Shown in pieces: positions 8,951 through 17,764 of a stretch of 64,000 nucleotides of DNA. Under the pieces are notes generated by a model that saw only the letters and a list, made by a program, of their open reading frames with translations, was not told the DNA's origin and searched no databases. The DNA is from Zoogloea sp041908905 (GTDB lineage: Bacteria; Pseudomonadota; Gammaproteobacteria; Burkholderiales; Rhodocyclaceae): NCBI RefSeq assembly GCF_041908905.1, contig NZ_JAYREK010000006.1:62001-126000 (forward strand), written 5' to 3'. A program made the position numbers and the translations under genes. Position 1 is the first letter of the stretch, and every line of letters begins with the position of its first letter.

Positions 8951-9275
8951 TAAATTTTGCTGCGATGCAACAATTCTTGCAAAGGCTTACTTATTTGAAA
9001 AATGTATAGATAAATCAGTTGCTTGAATGATCATGCCGATCATCGCTGCTGAAATTTTGATGGCATGCTTGCGCCAGGGGCTGGTGCAAGGTGCGTCGGG
9101 CAAGGACAGCCCGGAGGTGGGCGCGGCGCTGGCGGCCCAGGCCGCGTCCCGGGCAGGCGCTGGGCCGGGGCGCTGAGGCTGCTGAAGCGGGCGGTGGAGA
9201 TCCGCAGCGCCCGTAAATGGCCGGGGCGACAGGCCGGCCAGATCGGTCCGTCGCCGCCGCGGGTGACGTCTTGCC
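8951..9275. other. Intergenic stretch with an AT-rich core, no gene seen
   Basis: Positions 8951-9060 are strikingly AT-rich for this genome and contain short A/T runs and a TGATCATGCCGATCA inverted repeat near 9028-9042. Beyond 9070 the DNA returns to ordinary GC-rich composition. A plus-strand open frame there (from 9065) has no ribosome site and an Arg/Gly/Pro-rich translation, so I do not call it. The AT-rich core probably holds upstream regulatory sites for the minus-strand gene. Confidence 0.5.
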
Positions 9276-10193
9276 TTACCGGGCGGCTTCTTCCTCGGTG
9301 ATCCGCGCGATCTCGTCGCAGACGAAGTCGGCGAAGGTGCTGATCAGCCGGGAGCGGAACTTGTCGCGGGGCAGGATCATCTGCATCGTCGTGAAGGTGC
9401 GCGGCTCGAGGGGGATCGCGACCATGCGCCCTTCCTCCACGTCGACGCGGCTGGCGCGCTTGGAGGTGATGGCGCAGCCCATGCCCGCGGCCACGAAGTG
9501 CTTCACCGCGCTCAGGCTGCCAAACTCGGCGCAGACGGTGATCTCGCTGTCGGCGACGCCGCCGTTCTTGAAGAAGTCGTTGGTCGCCTGGCGCAGGCCG
9601 CTGCCCGGGTCGCGGTCGATGAAGGGGTGGCTGGCGAGCTCCCGGGCCGTGACCTGCTTGAGGCGGGCCACGGGATGGTCCGGGCTGCAGATCGCCACCA
9701 GCTCCTCGCGGGTGGTGGCGCGGGGTTCGATGCCCGGGTTGTCGCTGCTGAACTCGATGAAGCCGATGTCCATCTCCCGGTTGGCGATCCCCTCTTCGAT
9801 GTGCCGCGCGTTGCCGAGGGTGACCCGCGGCAGCACCCGCGGGTACTGGCGCTTGAAGCGCTCGAGGATGGGCGGCAGCCAGTAGCCGGCGATGGTGGGG
9901 ATGCAGCCGATGTCGAGCTTGCCGGCCAGCTCGCCGGCCAGCTCGGCGACCCGGGAGTCGAGTTCTTCCGAGAGGTCGAGGATCTTCTCGGCGTAGGCCA
10001 GCACGAGTTCGCCCGTCGGGGTGAGGCTGATCTTGCCGTGGCCACGCTCGAGCAGCCGGGCGTTGAGGTGGTCCTCGAGCTGCTTGATCTGGAAGGTGAC
10101 GGCGGGCTGCGTCATGTGGAGGGACTCGGCCGCCCGCGTGAACGAGCCGTGCTTGGCAACGGCGTGGAATACCTGGAGTCTGCGGTCTGACAT
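9276..10193 (-). CDS. LysR-family transcriptional regulator (CysB/CbbR-like)
   Basis: This 305-residue regulator has an N-terminal winged helix-turn-helix (about residues 2-62: RLQVFHAVAKHGSFTRAAE, then SLHMTQPAVTFQIKQLED) and a LysR substrate-binding domain (about residues 88-295). The effector is not evident, because its neighbours (recQ and a nuclease upstream on the same strand) are not metabolic genes. In related genomes similar proteins are called CbbR-like, but nothing here supports a Calvin-cycle role. It lies 28 bases downstream of the recQ stop and may share its transcript. No strong ribosome site precedes the ATG. Confidence 0.9.
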   Translation of the reverse strand: MSDRRLQVFHAVAKHGSFTRAAESLHMTQPAVTFQIKQLEDHLNARLLERGHGKISLTPTGELVLAYAEKILDLSEELDSRVAELAGELAGKLDIGCIPTIAGYWLPPILERFKRQYPRVLPRVTLGNARHIEEGIANREMDIGFIEFSSDNPGIEPRATTREELVAICSPDHPVARLKQVTARELASHPFIDRDPGSGLRQATNDFFKNGGVADSEITVCAEFGSLSAVKHFVAAGMGCAITSKRASRVDVEEGRMVAIPLEPRTFTTMQMILPRDKFRSRLISTFADFVCDEIARITEEEAAR

Positions 10194-10221
10194 GGCTGGG
10201 CTGTGGCGTGCGGGTGGTGGG

Positions 10222-12048
10222 TCAGGCGTGCTCGGCGATGAGCCCGATGATCTCGGCGCCGTAGGCTTCGAGCTTGCGGTCGCCGACGCCGGAGATGGTG
10301 CCGAGGGCCTCGATGCTGCCGGGCCGGGTGCGGGCGATGTCGCGCAGGGTGGCGTCGTGGAAGATCACGTAGGCGGGCACGTTGCGCTCCTTGGCGGTGC
10401 TGGCGCGCCAGGCGCGCAGGCGGCCCAGCAGCTCGGCCTCGGCGCCGGTGGCCTCGGGCCAGTCGGCGGCCTTGCGGGCGCTGCCGACGTTGCGGCCCTT
10501 CTTGGGCGTGGCCACGTCGAGGCGCATCGTGAAGCTGGCCTCACCGCGCAGCAGCGGGCGGGCGGCCTCGGTGAGGGTGAGGGCGCCGTAGCGCTCGTGG
10601 TCGACGGCCAGGGCGCCCTGGGCCACCAGCTGGCGGATCAGGGTGCGCCAGCCCTTGTCGTCGAGTTCGGTGCCGATGCCGAAGGTGCTCACCTGGTCGT
10701 GCTGCCACTCCTTGACCTTGTCGGTGGCCTTGCCGATCAGCACGTCCACGATGTGCCCGGCGCCGAAGCGGCTGCCGGTGCGGAACACGCAGGACAGCGC
10801 CTTGCGGGCCGATTCGGTGGCGTCGCGCACCTGGGGCGGGTGCAGGCAGGTGTCGCAGTTGCCGCAGGGCTCGGCGGCCTCGTCGAAGTAGCCGAGCAGG
10901 CGCTGGCGGCGGCAGCCGGTGGTTTCGCACAGGCCGAGCAGGGCGTCGAGCTTGGCGGTGGCGACGCGCTTGACCTCGGCGCCGGCCTCGGACTGGTCGA
11001 TGAAGCGGCGCTGCTGCACCAGGTCGGCCACGCTGTAGGCCATCCAGGCTTCGGCGGGCTGGCCGTCGCGGCCGGCGCGGCCGGTTTCCTGGTAATAGCC
11101 CTCGATGGAGCGGGGCAGGTCGAGGTGGGCCACGAAGCGCACGTCGGGCTTGTCGATGCCCATCCCGAAGGCGATGGTGGCCACCATCACGATGCCGTCC
11201 TCGCGCAGGAAGCGGTCCTGGTTGGTGGCGCGCTCCTCGGTGCTCATGCCCGCGTGGTAGGGCAGCGCGGCGATGCCCTTTTCGGCGAGCCAGGCGGCGG
11301 TCTCGTCCACCTTCTTGCGGGAGCTGCAATACACCACGCCGGCCTCGCCCAGGTGGCCGTCGCGGATGAAGGCCAGCAGCTGGGCGCGGGGGTTGTCCTT
11401 GGGGACGATGGTGTAGCGGATGTTGGGCCGGTCGAAGCTGGAGACGAACTCGCGGGCCTCCTGCAGGCGCAGGCGCTCGGCGATCTCGTGGCGGGTCTGG
11501 GCGTCGGCGGTGGCGGTGAGGGCGATCCGCGGGATCTGCGGGTAGCGCTCCTGGAGGATGGAGAGCTGCAGGTATTCGGGCCGGAAGTCGTGGCCCCACT
11601 GGGACACGCAGTGGGCCTCGTCGATGGCGAACAGCGCCAGCTGACCAGCCTCATGCAGGTGGTCCAGCAGATCCAGGAAGCGCGGCGTGACGAGGCGCTC
11701 GGGGGCCACGTAGAGCAGGTCGAGGGCGCCGGCCAGCATCGCCCGCTCGATCTCCATCGCCCGGTCGAAGCTGAGGGTGGAGTTGAGGAAGTCGGCCGCC
11801 ACGCCGACCTCCTTGAGCGCGCTCACCTGGTCCTGCATCAGCGCGATGAGGGGCGAGACGACGATCGCCACCCCCGGCCGCAGCAGCGCCGGGATCTGGT
11901 AGCACAATGACTTGCCGCCGCCGGTGGGCATCAGCACCAGCGCGTCGCCGCCGGCGGCCACGTGCTCGACGATGGCCTCCTGCGGGCCGCGGAAGCCGGT
12001 GTAGCCGAAGACGTGGAAGAGGGTTTCGTGGGCGCGGCTGGTGTTCAT
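10222..12048 (-). CDS. recQ: ATP-dependent DNA helicase RecQ
   Basis: RecQ is a 3'-5' superfamily 2 helicase acting in recombination and replication-fork repair. The 608-residue product has Walker A GGGKSLCYQIPA, motif II DEAHC and helicase-C motifs through YYQETGRAGRDG. A RecQ-specific zinc cluster follows (CRRQRLLGYFDE, then CGNCDTC, around residues 375-400), then the winged-helix RQC domain and a C-terminal HRDC domain (about 525-600). Length and domain order match canonical RecQ. The upstream gene (a zinc-ribbon nuclease) ends 33 bases before its start on the same strand, so the two are probably co-transcribed. Confidence 0.96.
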   Translation of the reverse strand: MNTSRAHETLFHVFGYTGFRGPQEAIVEHVAAGGDALVLMPTGGGKSLCYQIPALLRPGVAIVVSPLIALMQDQVSALKEVGVAADFLNSTLSFDRAMEIERAMLAGALDLLYVAPERLVTPRFLDLLDHLHEAGQLALFAIDEAHCVSQWGHDFRPEYLQLSILQERYPQIPRIALTATADAQTRHEIAERLRLQEAREFVSSFDRPNIRYTIVPKDNPRAQLLAFIRDGHLGEAGVVYCSSRKKVDETAAWLAEKGIAALPYHAGMSTEERATNQDRFLREDGIVMVATIAFGMGIDKPDVRFVAHLDLPRSIEGYYQETGRAGRDGQPAEAWMAYSVADLVQQRRFIDQSEAGAEVKRVATAKLDALLGLCETTGCRRQRLLGYFDEAAEPCGNCDTCLHPPQVRDATESARKALSCVFRTGSRFGAGHIVDVLIGKATDKVKEWQHDQVSTFGIGTELDDKGWRTLIRQLVAQGALAVDHERYGALTLTEAARPLLRGEASFTMRLDVATPKKGRNVGSARKAADWPEATGAEAELLGRLRAWRASTAKERNVPAYVIFHDATLRDIARTRPGSIEALGTISGVGDRKLEAYGAEIIGLIAEHA

Positions 12049-12081
12049 GGGGGCGGATTTTACTCCGGCCCGGCCGTCAGG

Positions 12082-13074
12082 TCAGAACAGCTTGGCAAGA
12101 TGCGGGACGAGCCCGGCCGGGCTGACGAAGCTGAGCTCGTACATCCCCGACAGGCCGGCGGCCTGCTCGTCGGAGAGCCCGGTGCAGCACAGGATGAACT
12201 GGCTGCGGTCGATGTCCAGGCGCTTCTTGAGGCGCAGGTATTTGTCGATCTCCTGGCGGAACTCGCCGGTCTTGCACTCGATGCAGACGGGTGTGGCGCC
12301 ATCCACCAGAAAGAAGACGTCGAGTTCGTGGAGGTCTTCGTTGGGGAAGATCACCGACAGGTTGCGGGTGCACGACACCGCCCGGCGCCGTTCGCCGAAG
12401 AAGGCCAGCAGCTTCATCAGCGCGAACCATTCGAGCCACTCGCCGGCGAAGAAGCGGCGGATGTTGGGCGCCGGCTGGAGGGTGGCGCGGCCGATCTTCT
12501 CGGGCTTCTGGTAGTAATACTTGGCCAGGAAGGTGTGGTCGTAGAGGCGCTTGCAGAAAGCGTTGATGGCCTGGCCGTCCTTCTGGCTGCGGTCGGCGAA
12601 CTTGAGGCTGAAGTTGGGCACGTCCTTCTGCTGGCCCCAGCGGATCTTGTCGACGACCTCGCCGTAGAGGGCGTAGTTGTCGCCGATCTCGACGGCGATC
12701 TCGTCGAAGAAGCCGGTGGTGTTGACGGCGTCCGGGTTGGTGCGCACCTGGATCTGGCGGCGCTGGAACCAGTCGAGGATGGCCGCGTGCTGGGCATCGC
12801 TGGCGAGCTGGTCGGTGTTGTGCAGGTCGAGGGCTGCGGATGCCGCGGCGGAGGGCGCCGTTGCCGCCGGCGCCACCGCCCCCGGCTGGGCCGCCTGGAG
12901 GCGCTGCAGCTCGTCGCGCAGGGCAAAATACTGCTGCAGCACCTTGCGCACGAAGAGCACGGTGTCGTAGGCAGGCGTCGCGTTGCCGCAGGCGGGGCAG
13001 GCCACTGGGGTGCCCGTGAGTTCGGCGGCCACTTCAGCCACGTGGCCGCATTTGTTGCAGCGGATCAGCGCCAT
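12082..13074 (-). CDS. Zinc-ribbon protein with PD-(D/E)XK nuclease domain (DUF1887-like)
   Basis: The 330-residue product joins an N-terminal zinc ribbon (Cys6, Cys9, Cys26, Cys29 in CNKCG and CPACG) to a C-terminal restriction-endonuclease-like fold. An Ala/Pro-rich linker (about residues 60-82) separates the zinc ribbon from a middle region. The nuclease signature is visible: Glu212/Glu215 on a helix (GEWLEWF), Asp252 in ELDVFFL, and Glu266-x-Lys268 in CIECKTGEF. This resembles the DUF1887/Card1-type nuclease end, but no CARF domain is evident. The ATG at 13074 puts the zinc ribbon at the very N-terminus; the open frame upstream looks non-coding. Linkage to recQ suggests DNA repair or defence, which is an inference. 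The exact family is uncertain. Confidence 0.75.
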   Translation of the reverse strand: MALIRCNKCGHVAEVAAELTGTPVACPACGNATPAYDTVLFVRKVLQQYFALRDELQRLQAAQPGAVAPAATAPSAAASAALDLHNTDQLASDAQHAAILDWFQRRQIQVRTNPDAVNTTGFFDEIAVEIGDNYALYGEVVDKIRWGQQKDVPNFSLKFADRSQKDGQAINAFCKRLYDHTFLAKYYYQKPEKIGRATLQPAPNIRRFFAGEWLEWFALMKLLAFFGERRRAVSCTRNLSVIFPNEDLHELDVFFLVDGATPVCIECKTGEFRQEIDKYLRLKKRLDIDRSQFILCCTGLSDEQAAGLSGMYELSFVSPAGLVPHLAKLF

Positions 13075-13148
13075 GGAAAAATCGAATCGAATCGGAACAG
13101 GATGACGGATTATGCCAATCTGCTCCTCCGTTGGCGACTCCGCCAGCC

Positions 13149-13427
13149 TCAGGTCGTGTCGCTGTCGTGGCCCGGGGGGTGTTCGGACAGGTAGTGCGCG
13201 AGGGCGCTCTTGAGCACCGCGGCGTGGCGGGTGTCGCCCCGCGCGCGGGCGGCGTGGATGTCGTCCACGATCATCCGCCGGATGCGCCGCTCGCCCGCCT
13301 GCGTGTGGCACAGGTAGTTGCCCATCTCCAGGGCCGCCATTTCGGGGATGTGTTCGTGCTCGGCGATGGCGAGGATCTCTTCTTCGTCGAGTCCGGACAG
13401 CCCGATGCAGTCTTCCAGGGTCAGCAT
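13149..13427 (-). CDS. Small conserved acidic protein, function unknown
   Basis: This 92-residue soluble protein begins MLTLEDCIGLSGLDEEEILA and contains AEHEHIPEMAALEMGNYL, followed by a basic helix QAGERRIRRMIVDDI. It has no transmembrane segment or known catalytic motif. The ATG at 13427 is preceded by GAGGAG at good spacing, so the upstream in-frame ATG at 13451 is probably not used. I recall similar small proteins in Rhodocyclales, but I cannot name a function. It is divergent from the hydrolase gene at 13536. Confidence 0.65.
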   Translation of the reverse strand: MLTLEDCIGLSGLDEEEILAIAEHEHIPEMAALEMGNYLCHTQAGERRIRRMIVDDIHAARARGDTRHAAVLKSALAHYLSEHPPGHDSDTT

Positions 13428-13535
13428 TGTGTCTCCTCTTCGTTTCTTCATTTATAGCCTGCTGGCCGGCGGGCGTCTGTACACTTCAAGGCGGGCTAGA
13501 ATCGGGCCTTTACAAATACATGAGGGAGGATGGCA

Positions 13536-14483
13536 ATGCAGGGTCTGACAGCTTTCGGTAACGGCATCTATGCGGTGGAGTCGGGCTACAACGGCCCCGA
13601 CGTGGCAGCGATCCACCTGATCGAGGAGGGCGGCCGGGCCGCGCTGGTGGATACCGGCAACAACGACGCGCTGGTGCATGTGGAGCAGGCCCTCGCCGCG
13701 ACCGGGCTGTCGCCCGAGGCGGTGGATTTCGTGCTGCTGACCCACATCCACCTCGACCACGCCGGCGGCGCGGGGGCCTTCATGCGGGCCTTCCCGAACG
13801 CGAAGCTGGTGGTGCACCCCCGCGGCGCGCGGCACATGGTCGAGCCCTCCAAGCTGTTCGCCGGCGTTTCGGCGGTGTACGGGCCGGAGCGGGCCCGGGA
13901 GCTCTACGGCGAGCTGATCCCGGTGCCCGCCGAGCGCATCGTCGAGGCCACCGACGGTCTCGAGCTCGACCTTGCCGGGCGGGTGATCCGCGTCTTCGAC
14001 ACCCCGGGCCATGCGCGCCATCACGTGTGCTACTTCGACACCCGTAGCCGCGGCTTCTTCACCGGCGACACCTTCGGGCTGTCCTACCGGGCGCTGGATG
14101 TGGACGGCCGGCCGAGCATCTTCCCGACCACCACGCCGGTTCAGTTCGAGCCCGAGGCGATGCACGACTCCGTCCGCCGCATGGAAGCCGAGCAGCCGGC
14201 GGCCATGTACCTCACCCACTACGCCCAGGTTACCGACGTGCCGCGCCTCGCCGCCGACCTGCACCGCCTGATCGACGCCCATGTGGCCGTCGCCGAGCGC
14301 CACGCGGGCGTCGAGGCTGGCGCGGCCCGCCAGGCGCTGATCGAGGCCGATCTGTGGAAGCTGGTGGACGAGGAAGGCGCCCGCCAGGGCTGGACGCTGC
14401 CGCCGGCCGAGGTGCGCCGGGTGCTGGCGCTGGACGTGGAGCTCAACGCCCAGGGCCTCGACGTCTGGCTGGCGGGACGCTGA
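13536..14483 (+). CDS. Metallo-beta-lactamase-fold hydrolase
   Basis: The 315-residue product has the binuclear metal motif THIHLDHAGG (HxHxDH), the further His ligand in DTPGHARHHVCY and the Asp in FFTGDTFGLSYR, all standard for glyoxalase II/MBL-fold hydrolases. The substrate is unknown. An ATG at 13530 is in frame, but GGAGG (13525-13529) abuts it directly; the ATG at 13536 has proper spacing and is preferred. A TAGAAT hexamer at 13497-13502 may be its -10 element. Confidence 0.88.
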   Translation: MQGLTAFGNGIYAVESGYNGPDVAAIHLIEEGGRAALVDTGNNDALVHVEQALAATGLSPEAVDFVLLTHIHLDHAGGAGAFMRAFPNAKLVVHPRGARHMVEPSKLFAGVSAVYGPERARELYGELIPVPAERIVEATDGLELDLAGRVIRVFDTPGHARHHVCYFDTRSRGFFTGDTFGLSYRALDVDGRPSIFPTTTPVQFEPEAMHDSVRRMEAEQPAAMYLTHYAQVTDVPRLAADLHRLIDAHVAVAERHAGVEAGAARQALIEADLWKLVDEEGARQGWTLPPAEVRRVLALDVELNAQGLDVWLAGR

Positions 14484-14502
14484 AGCCCTCAGCCTTCTGC
14501 CC

Positions 14503-14937
14503 TCAGCCCTCGCTCTCCGGCCGGGTCGCCAGGTAGAACGCGGCGGCGAGCTGCGGCAGGCCGGCGACGGCCAGCAGCAGCGGGCGCTCGTGGAGGGCGA
14601 GGATGGTCATCGACAGGCCGAAGGCCAGCCCGCTGACGGCAAAGAACTTGCCGCGGCGGGTCAGCGTGCCGTCCTCCATCCAGCGGCGCACGTGGATGCC
14701 GGCGCCGGGCAGGTCGTAGAGGCGCCCGAGCAGGCGCGGGCAGCTCCGGCTCCAGGCCCAGGCGGCGATGATCCAGAACACCGTGGTGGGCAGCAGCGGC
14801 ACCACCAGGCCGAGGGCGCCGGTGGCGAAGCTCAGGCCCCCCAGCACGAACAGGCCGTGGCGGCTGGCCCTGGCGAGCAGGCCCTCGGCCTGGGGGGCGA
14901 TGGCGGCGGTGGCGGGGTAGCAGGGGCTGGGGCGCAT
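14503..14937 (-). CDS. ybaN: YbaN/DUF454-family membrane protein
   Basis: This inner-membrane protein of about 144 residues belongs to the YbaN (DUF454) family, whose role is unknown. Hydrophobic segments include GLFVLGGLSFATGALGLVVP, TVFWIIAAWAWS and a C-terminal pair. The family-typical stretch PLLPTTVFWIIAAWAWSRSC is visible. The ATG at 14937 is chosen over the upstream open frame, whose translation is Arg-rich and unlike the family. It lies 177 bases downstream of modC on the same strand. Confidence 0.8.
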   Translation of the reverse strand: MRPSPCYPATAAIAPQAEGLLARASRHGLFVLGGLSFATGALGLVVPLLPTTVFWIIAAWAWSRSCPRLLGRLYDLPGAGIHVRRWMEDGTLTRRGKFFAVSGLAFGLSMTILALHERPLLLAVAGLPQLAAAFYLATRPESEG

Positions 14938-15114
14938 GGCGGCGTGCTCTGTCTGACCGATGGGTTGGCGATGCCGCCCCGCGCGGTGGAGGCGGGGCCG
15001 GACGGCATGGTCAAAGTATGGAGAGCGGGCCCGCCCGCGGCCAGTTGAAAGATTTCCTGATCCGAATAGCCGCAACCTATCGGCCGCGCCGGCCGGCGCG
15101 CCCCGGGGAGCGGC

Positions 15115-16182
15115 TCACGCCAGCAGCGCCACCGCCTTGACCTGGGCCCACACCTGGCGGCCCGGCTGGATGTCCAGCTCCCGCTGCGAACGCCGGGTGA
15201 TGCGGGCCAGCAGCGGGGTCGGGCCGACGTCGAGGCGGACGAGCACGTGCCCCGGCGTATCGGTGGGGGCGATCGCCGCCACCGTCGCGGCGAAGCTGTT
15301 GAGGATGCTGCTCGCCCGGGGCGGCTCAAGGGCGAGGCTGACGTCGCGGGCATGCACGCGGCAGCGCAGGCGGCTGCCCAGCGGCTCGGCGCGTTGGCCG
15401 ACGCGCAGGCAGGCGCCGGCAAAGTCGAGCCGCGACAGGGCGTCGGCTTCGTGGCAGGCCAGCACCGTCTCGATGACCACCCCGGCGTCGTCGGCGAAGG
15501 CCGGCGGCAGGTCGGCGCGGGCCAGGGTCTCGCCGAGGGGGCCGCTGGCCACCATCCGGCCCTCGTGGAGCAGCACCAGGTGGTCCGCCAGCCGGGCCAC
15601 CTCGTCGGGGGCATGGCTCACGTAGATGATGGGTATCGACAGCTCGTCGTGCAGGCGTTCGAGGTAGGGCAGGATCTCCAGCTTGCGCTTGAGGTCGAGG
15701 GCCGCCAGCGGCTCGTCCATCAGCAGCAGGCGCGGCGAGGTGAGCAGCGCCCGGGCGATGGCCACGCGCTGGCGCTCGCCGCCGCTGAGGCTGTCTGGCT
15801 GCCGGTCGAGCAGGCCGTCGATGCCCAGCAGCCCGGCGATCTCGTCGAGCCGCGCCTTGCCGGGGCTGCGCTTCTGGCCAAACGCCAGGTTGGCCCGCAC
15901 CGACAGGTGGGCGAACAGGTTGGCCTCCTGGAACACGTAGCCCAGGGGCCGCCGGTGGGTGGGCAGGAACACTCCCTTGGCGTCGTCCTGCCACACCTCG
16001 CCGCCCACCGCGAGATAGCCGCCCGGGGCTCGCTCCAGGCCGGCCATGGCGCGCAGGCAGGTGGTCTTGCCCGAGCCGGAGTGGCCGAACAGGGCGGTCA
16101 CGCCCTGGCCGGGGAGGGTCAGGTCCACATCCAGCGCGAAGCTGCCCCGGTCGAGGCGGAAGCGGGCGCGGATCTCGCTCAT
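15115..16182 (-). CDS. modC: Molybdate ABC transporter ATP-binding protein
   Basis: ModC drives molybdate import through ModB. The 355-residue product has Walker A GHSGSGKTT, Q-loop YVFQEANLF, signature LSGGERQRVAIARAL and Walker B LLLMDEPLAALD. Its C-terminal MOP/TOBE-type oxyanion-binding regulatory domain spans about residues 290-352. The start overlaps the modB stop by four bases (ATGA), showing translational coupling. Confidence 0.95.
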   Translation of the reverse strand: MSEIRARFRLDRGSFALDVDLTLPGQGVTALFGHSGSGKTTCLRAMAGLERAPGGYLAVGGEVWQDDAKGVFLPTHRRPLGYVFQEANLFAHLSVRANLAFGQKRSPGKARLDEIAGLLGIDGLLDRQPDSLSGGERQRVAIARALLTSPRLLLMDEPLAALDLKRKLEILPYLERLHDELSIPIIYVSHAPDEVARLADHLVLLHEGRMVASGPLGETLARADLPPAFADDAGVVIETVLACHEADALSRLDFAGACLRVGQRAEPLGSRLRCRVHARDVSLALEPPRASSILNSFAATVAAIAPTDTPGHVLVRLDVGPTPLLARITRRSQRELDIQPGRQVWAQVKAVALLA

Positions 16183-16859
16183 GGCCGCCTCCCGCCCGAC
16201 GGTTGCGGGTTGAAGGTGTACAGCGCCAGCAGCACCAGGAAGCTGAAGACCACCATCCCGCCGGCCAGGAGGTGGGCCTGGGCGTACTCCATGGCCTCCA
16301 CGTGGTCGTAGATCAGCACCGAGATGACCCGGGTCTTGTCGGGGATGTTGCCGCCTATCATCAGGACCACCCCGAACTCGCCCACGGTGTGGGCGAAGCC
16401 GAGGATCGTCGCCGAGATGAAGCCCGGCCGCGCCAGCGGCACGGCCACCGACCAGAAGGCGTCCCACGGACTGGCGCGGAGGGTGGCGGCGACCTCGAGG
16501 GGCCGCTCGCCGATGGCCTCGAAGGCGTTCTGCAACGGCTGCACCACGAAGGGCAGCGAGTAGAACACCGAGGCGACCACCAGCCCGGCGAAGGTGAACG
16601 GCAGGGTGCCGAGGCCGAGGGCCTGGGTGAGGCCGCCGACCGGCCCGTCCGGCCCCATCGCGACGAGCAGGTAGAAGCCCAGCACGGTGGGCGGCAGCAC
16701 CAGCGGCAGGGCCACCACCGCGCCGACCATGCCCTTCAGGCGCGAACGCGTGCGGGCCAGCCACCAGGCGATCGGCGTGCCGATCACCAGCAGCAGGGCG
16801 GTGACGGTGCCGGCCAGCCGGAGGGTGAGCCAGATCGCGGCGAGTTCGGCCTCGGTCAT
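16179..16859 (-). CDS. modB: Molybdate ABC transporter permease
   Basis: ModB is the inner-membrane channel of the molybdate importer. The 226-residue product has about five transmembrane segments. The conserved permease loop lies near ATLRASPWDAFWSVAVPLA, where the EAA-like motif contacts ModC. It is nine bases downstream of modA and overlaps modC by four, forming a compact modABC operon. Confidence 0.95.
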   Translation of the reverse strand: MTEAELAAIWLTLRLAGTVTALLLVIGTPIAWWLARTRSRLKGMVGAVVALPLVLPPTVLGFYLLVAMGPDGPVGGLTQALGLGTLPFTFAGLVVASVFYSLPFVVQPLQNAFEAIGERPLEVAATLRASPWDAFWSVAVPLARPGFISATILGFAHTVGEFGVVLMIGGNIPDKTRVISVLIYDHVEAMEYAQAHLLAGGMVVFSFLVLLALYTFNPQPSGGRRP

Positions 16860-16868
16860 GGGCTGAGC

Positions 16869-17612
16869 CTACAGATCGTAGCCGTAGGACTTGATGATGG
16901 CCCGGGCCTTGTCGCCCTTGAGGTAGGCGAGCAGGGCCTGGACGGCCGGGTTGTGGCGGCCCCGGGCGAGCGCGACGGCGTCCTGGCGGATCGGGGCGTG
17001 CAGGCTGGCGGGCACCGGCCAGGCCGACCCGGACGCGAGCTTGCCGTCCTTCAGCACCTGGGACAGGGCCACGAAGCCCAGCTCGGCGTTGCCGGTGGCG
17101 ACGAACTGGTAGGCCTGGGCGATGTTCTCGCCCTGCACGAAGCGCGGCTGGAGGGCGTCGAACACGCCGAGCTTGCGCATCGCCTCGACGGCGGCCGTGC
17201 CGTAGGGGGCGGTCCTGGGGTTGGCGATCGCGAGGTGCTTGAAATCACCCTTCGTCAGGACTTCGCCGCGGTCGTCCACGTAGCCTTCCCGGGGTGACCA
17301 CAGCACCAGCTTGCCGATGGCGTAGGTGAAGCGGGTGGCGGGGGCGGCGAGCTGCTCGTGCTCGAGCCGGGCGGGGGTTTCGTCGTCGGCGGCGAGCAGC
17401 ACCTCGAAGGGCGCGCCGTGGGCGATCTGGGCGTAGAACTTGCCGGTCGCGCCGAAGGCCAGCTGGGCCCGGTGGCCGGTGTCCTTTTCGAATTCGGCGG
17501 CGATCTTCTGCATCGGCGCGGTGAAATTGGCGGCGACCGCCACGGAGACTTCTCCCGCGTGGGCGGGCAGCGCGAACAGCAGGGAGGCGAAGAGGGGGGC
17601 GAGGCGTTGCAT
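16869..17612 (-). CDS. modA: Periplasmic molybdate-binding protein
   Basis: ModA captures molybdate (or tungstate) in the periplasm. The 247-residue precursor has a signal peptide of about 19 residues (RLAPLFASLLFALPAHA, cleaved before GEVSVAVAANF). It carries the oxyanion-binding-protein motifs LAFGATGKFYAQI and TAPYGTAAVEAM. GGAG lies four bases before the ATG. No ModE site was recognised in 17613-17764, so regulation is not shown. Confidence 0.95.
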   Translation of the reverse strand: MQRLAPLFASLLFALPAHAGEVSVAVAANFTAPMQKIAAEFEKDTGHRAQLAFGATGKFYAQIAHGAPFEVLLAADDETPARLEHEQLAAPATRFTYAIGKLVLWSPREGYVDDRGEVLTKGDFKHLAIANPRTAPYGTAAVEAMRKLGVFDALQPRFVQGENIAQAYQFVATGNAELGFVALSQVLKDGKLASGSAWPVPASLHAPIRQDAVALARGRHNPAVQALLAYLKGDKARAIIKSYGYDL

Positions 17613-17764
17613 GGGGCTCCGGTTCGGTGGCAGGCGCAGGGGAGGGCGGCTCGGGCCGCGCCGCCGGCTCCGGTTGTCGTGCCGGCGGCGGTCGTCGCAA
17701 TGCTAGCCCAAAAGTGCGGGTCGGGCAGGGGGCGGCTGCGCCGGCCGCCCCCGCTGGGCGCGCC

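Noticed and set aside
9065..9301. Plus-strand 78-codon frame downstream of the AT-rich island
   Set aside because: It has no ribosome site and an Arg/Gly/Pro-rich translation, and it runs into the antisense end of the LysR gene.
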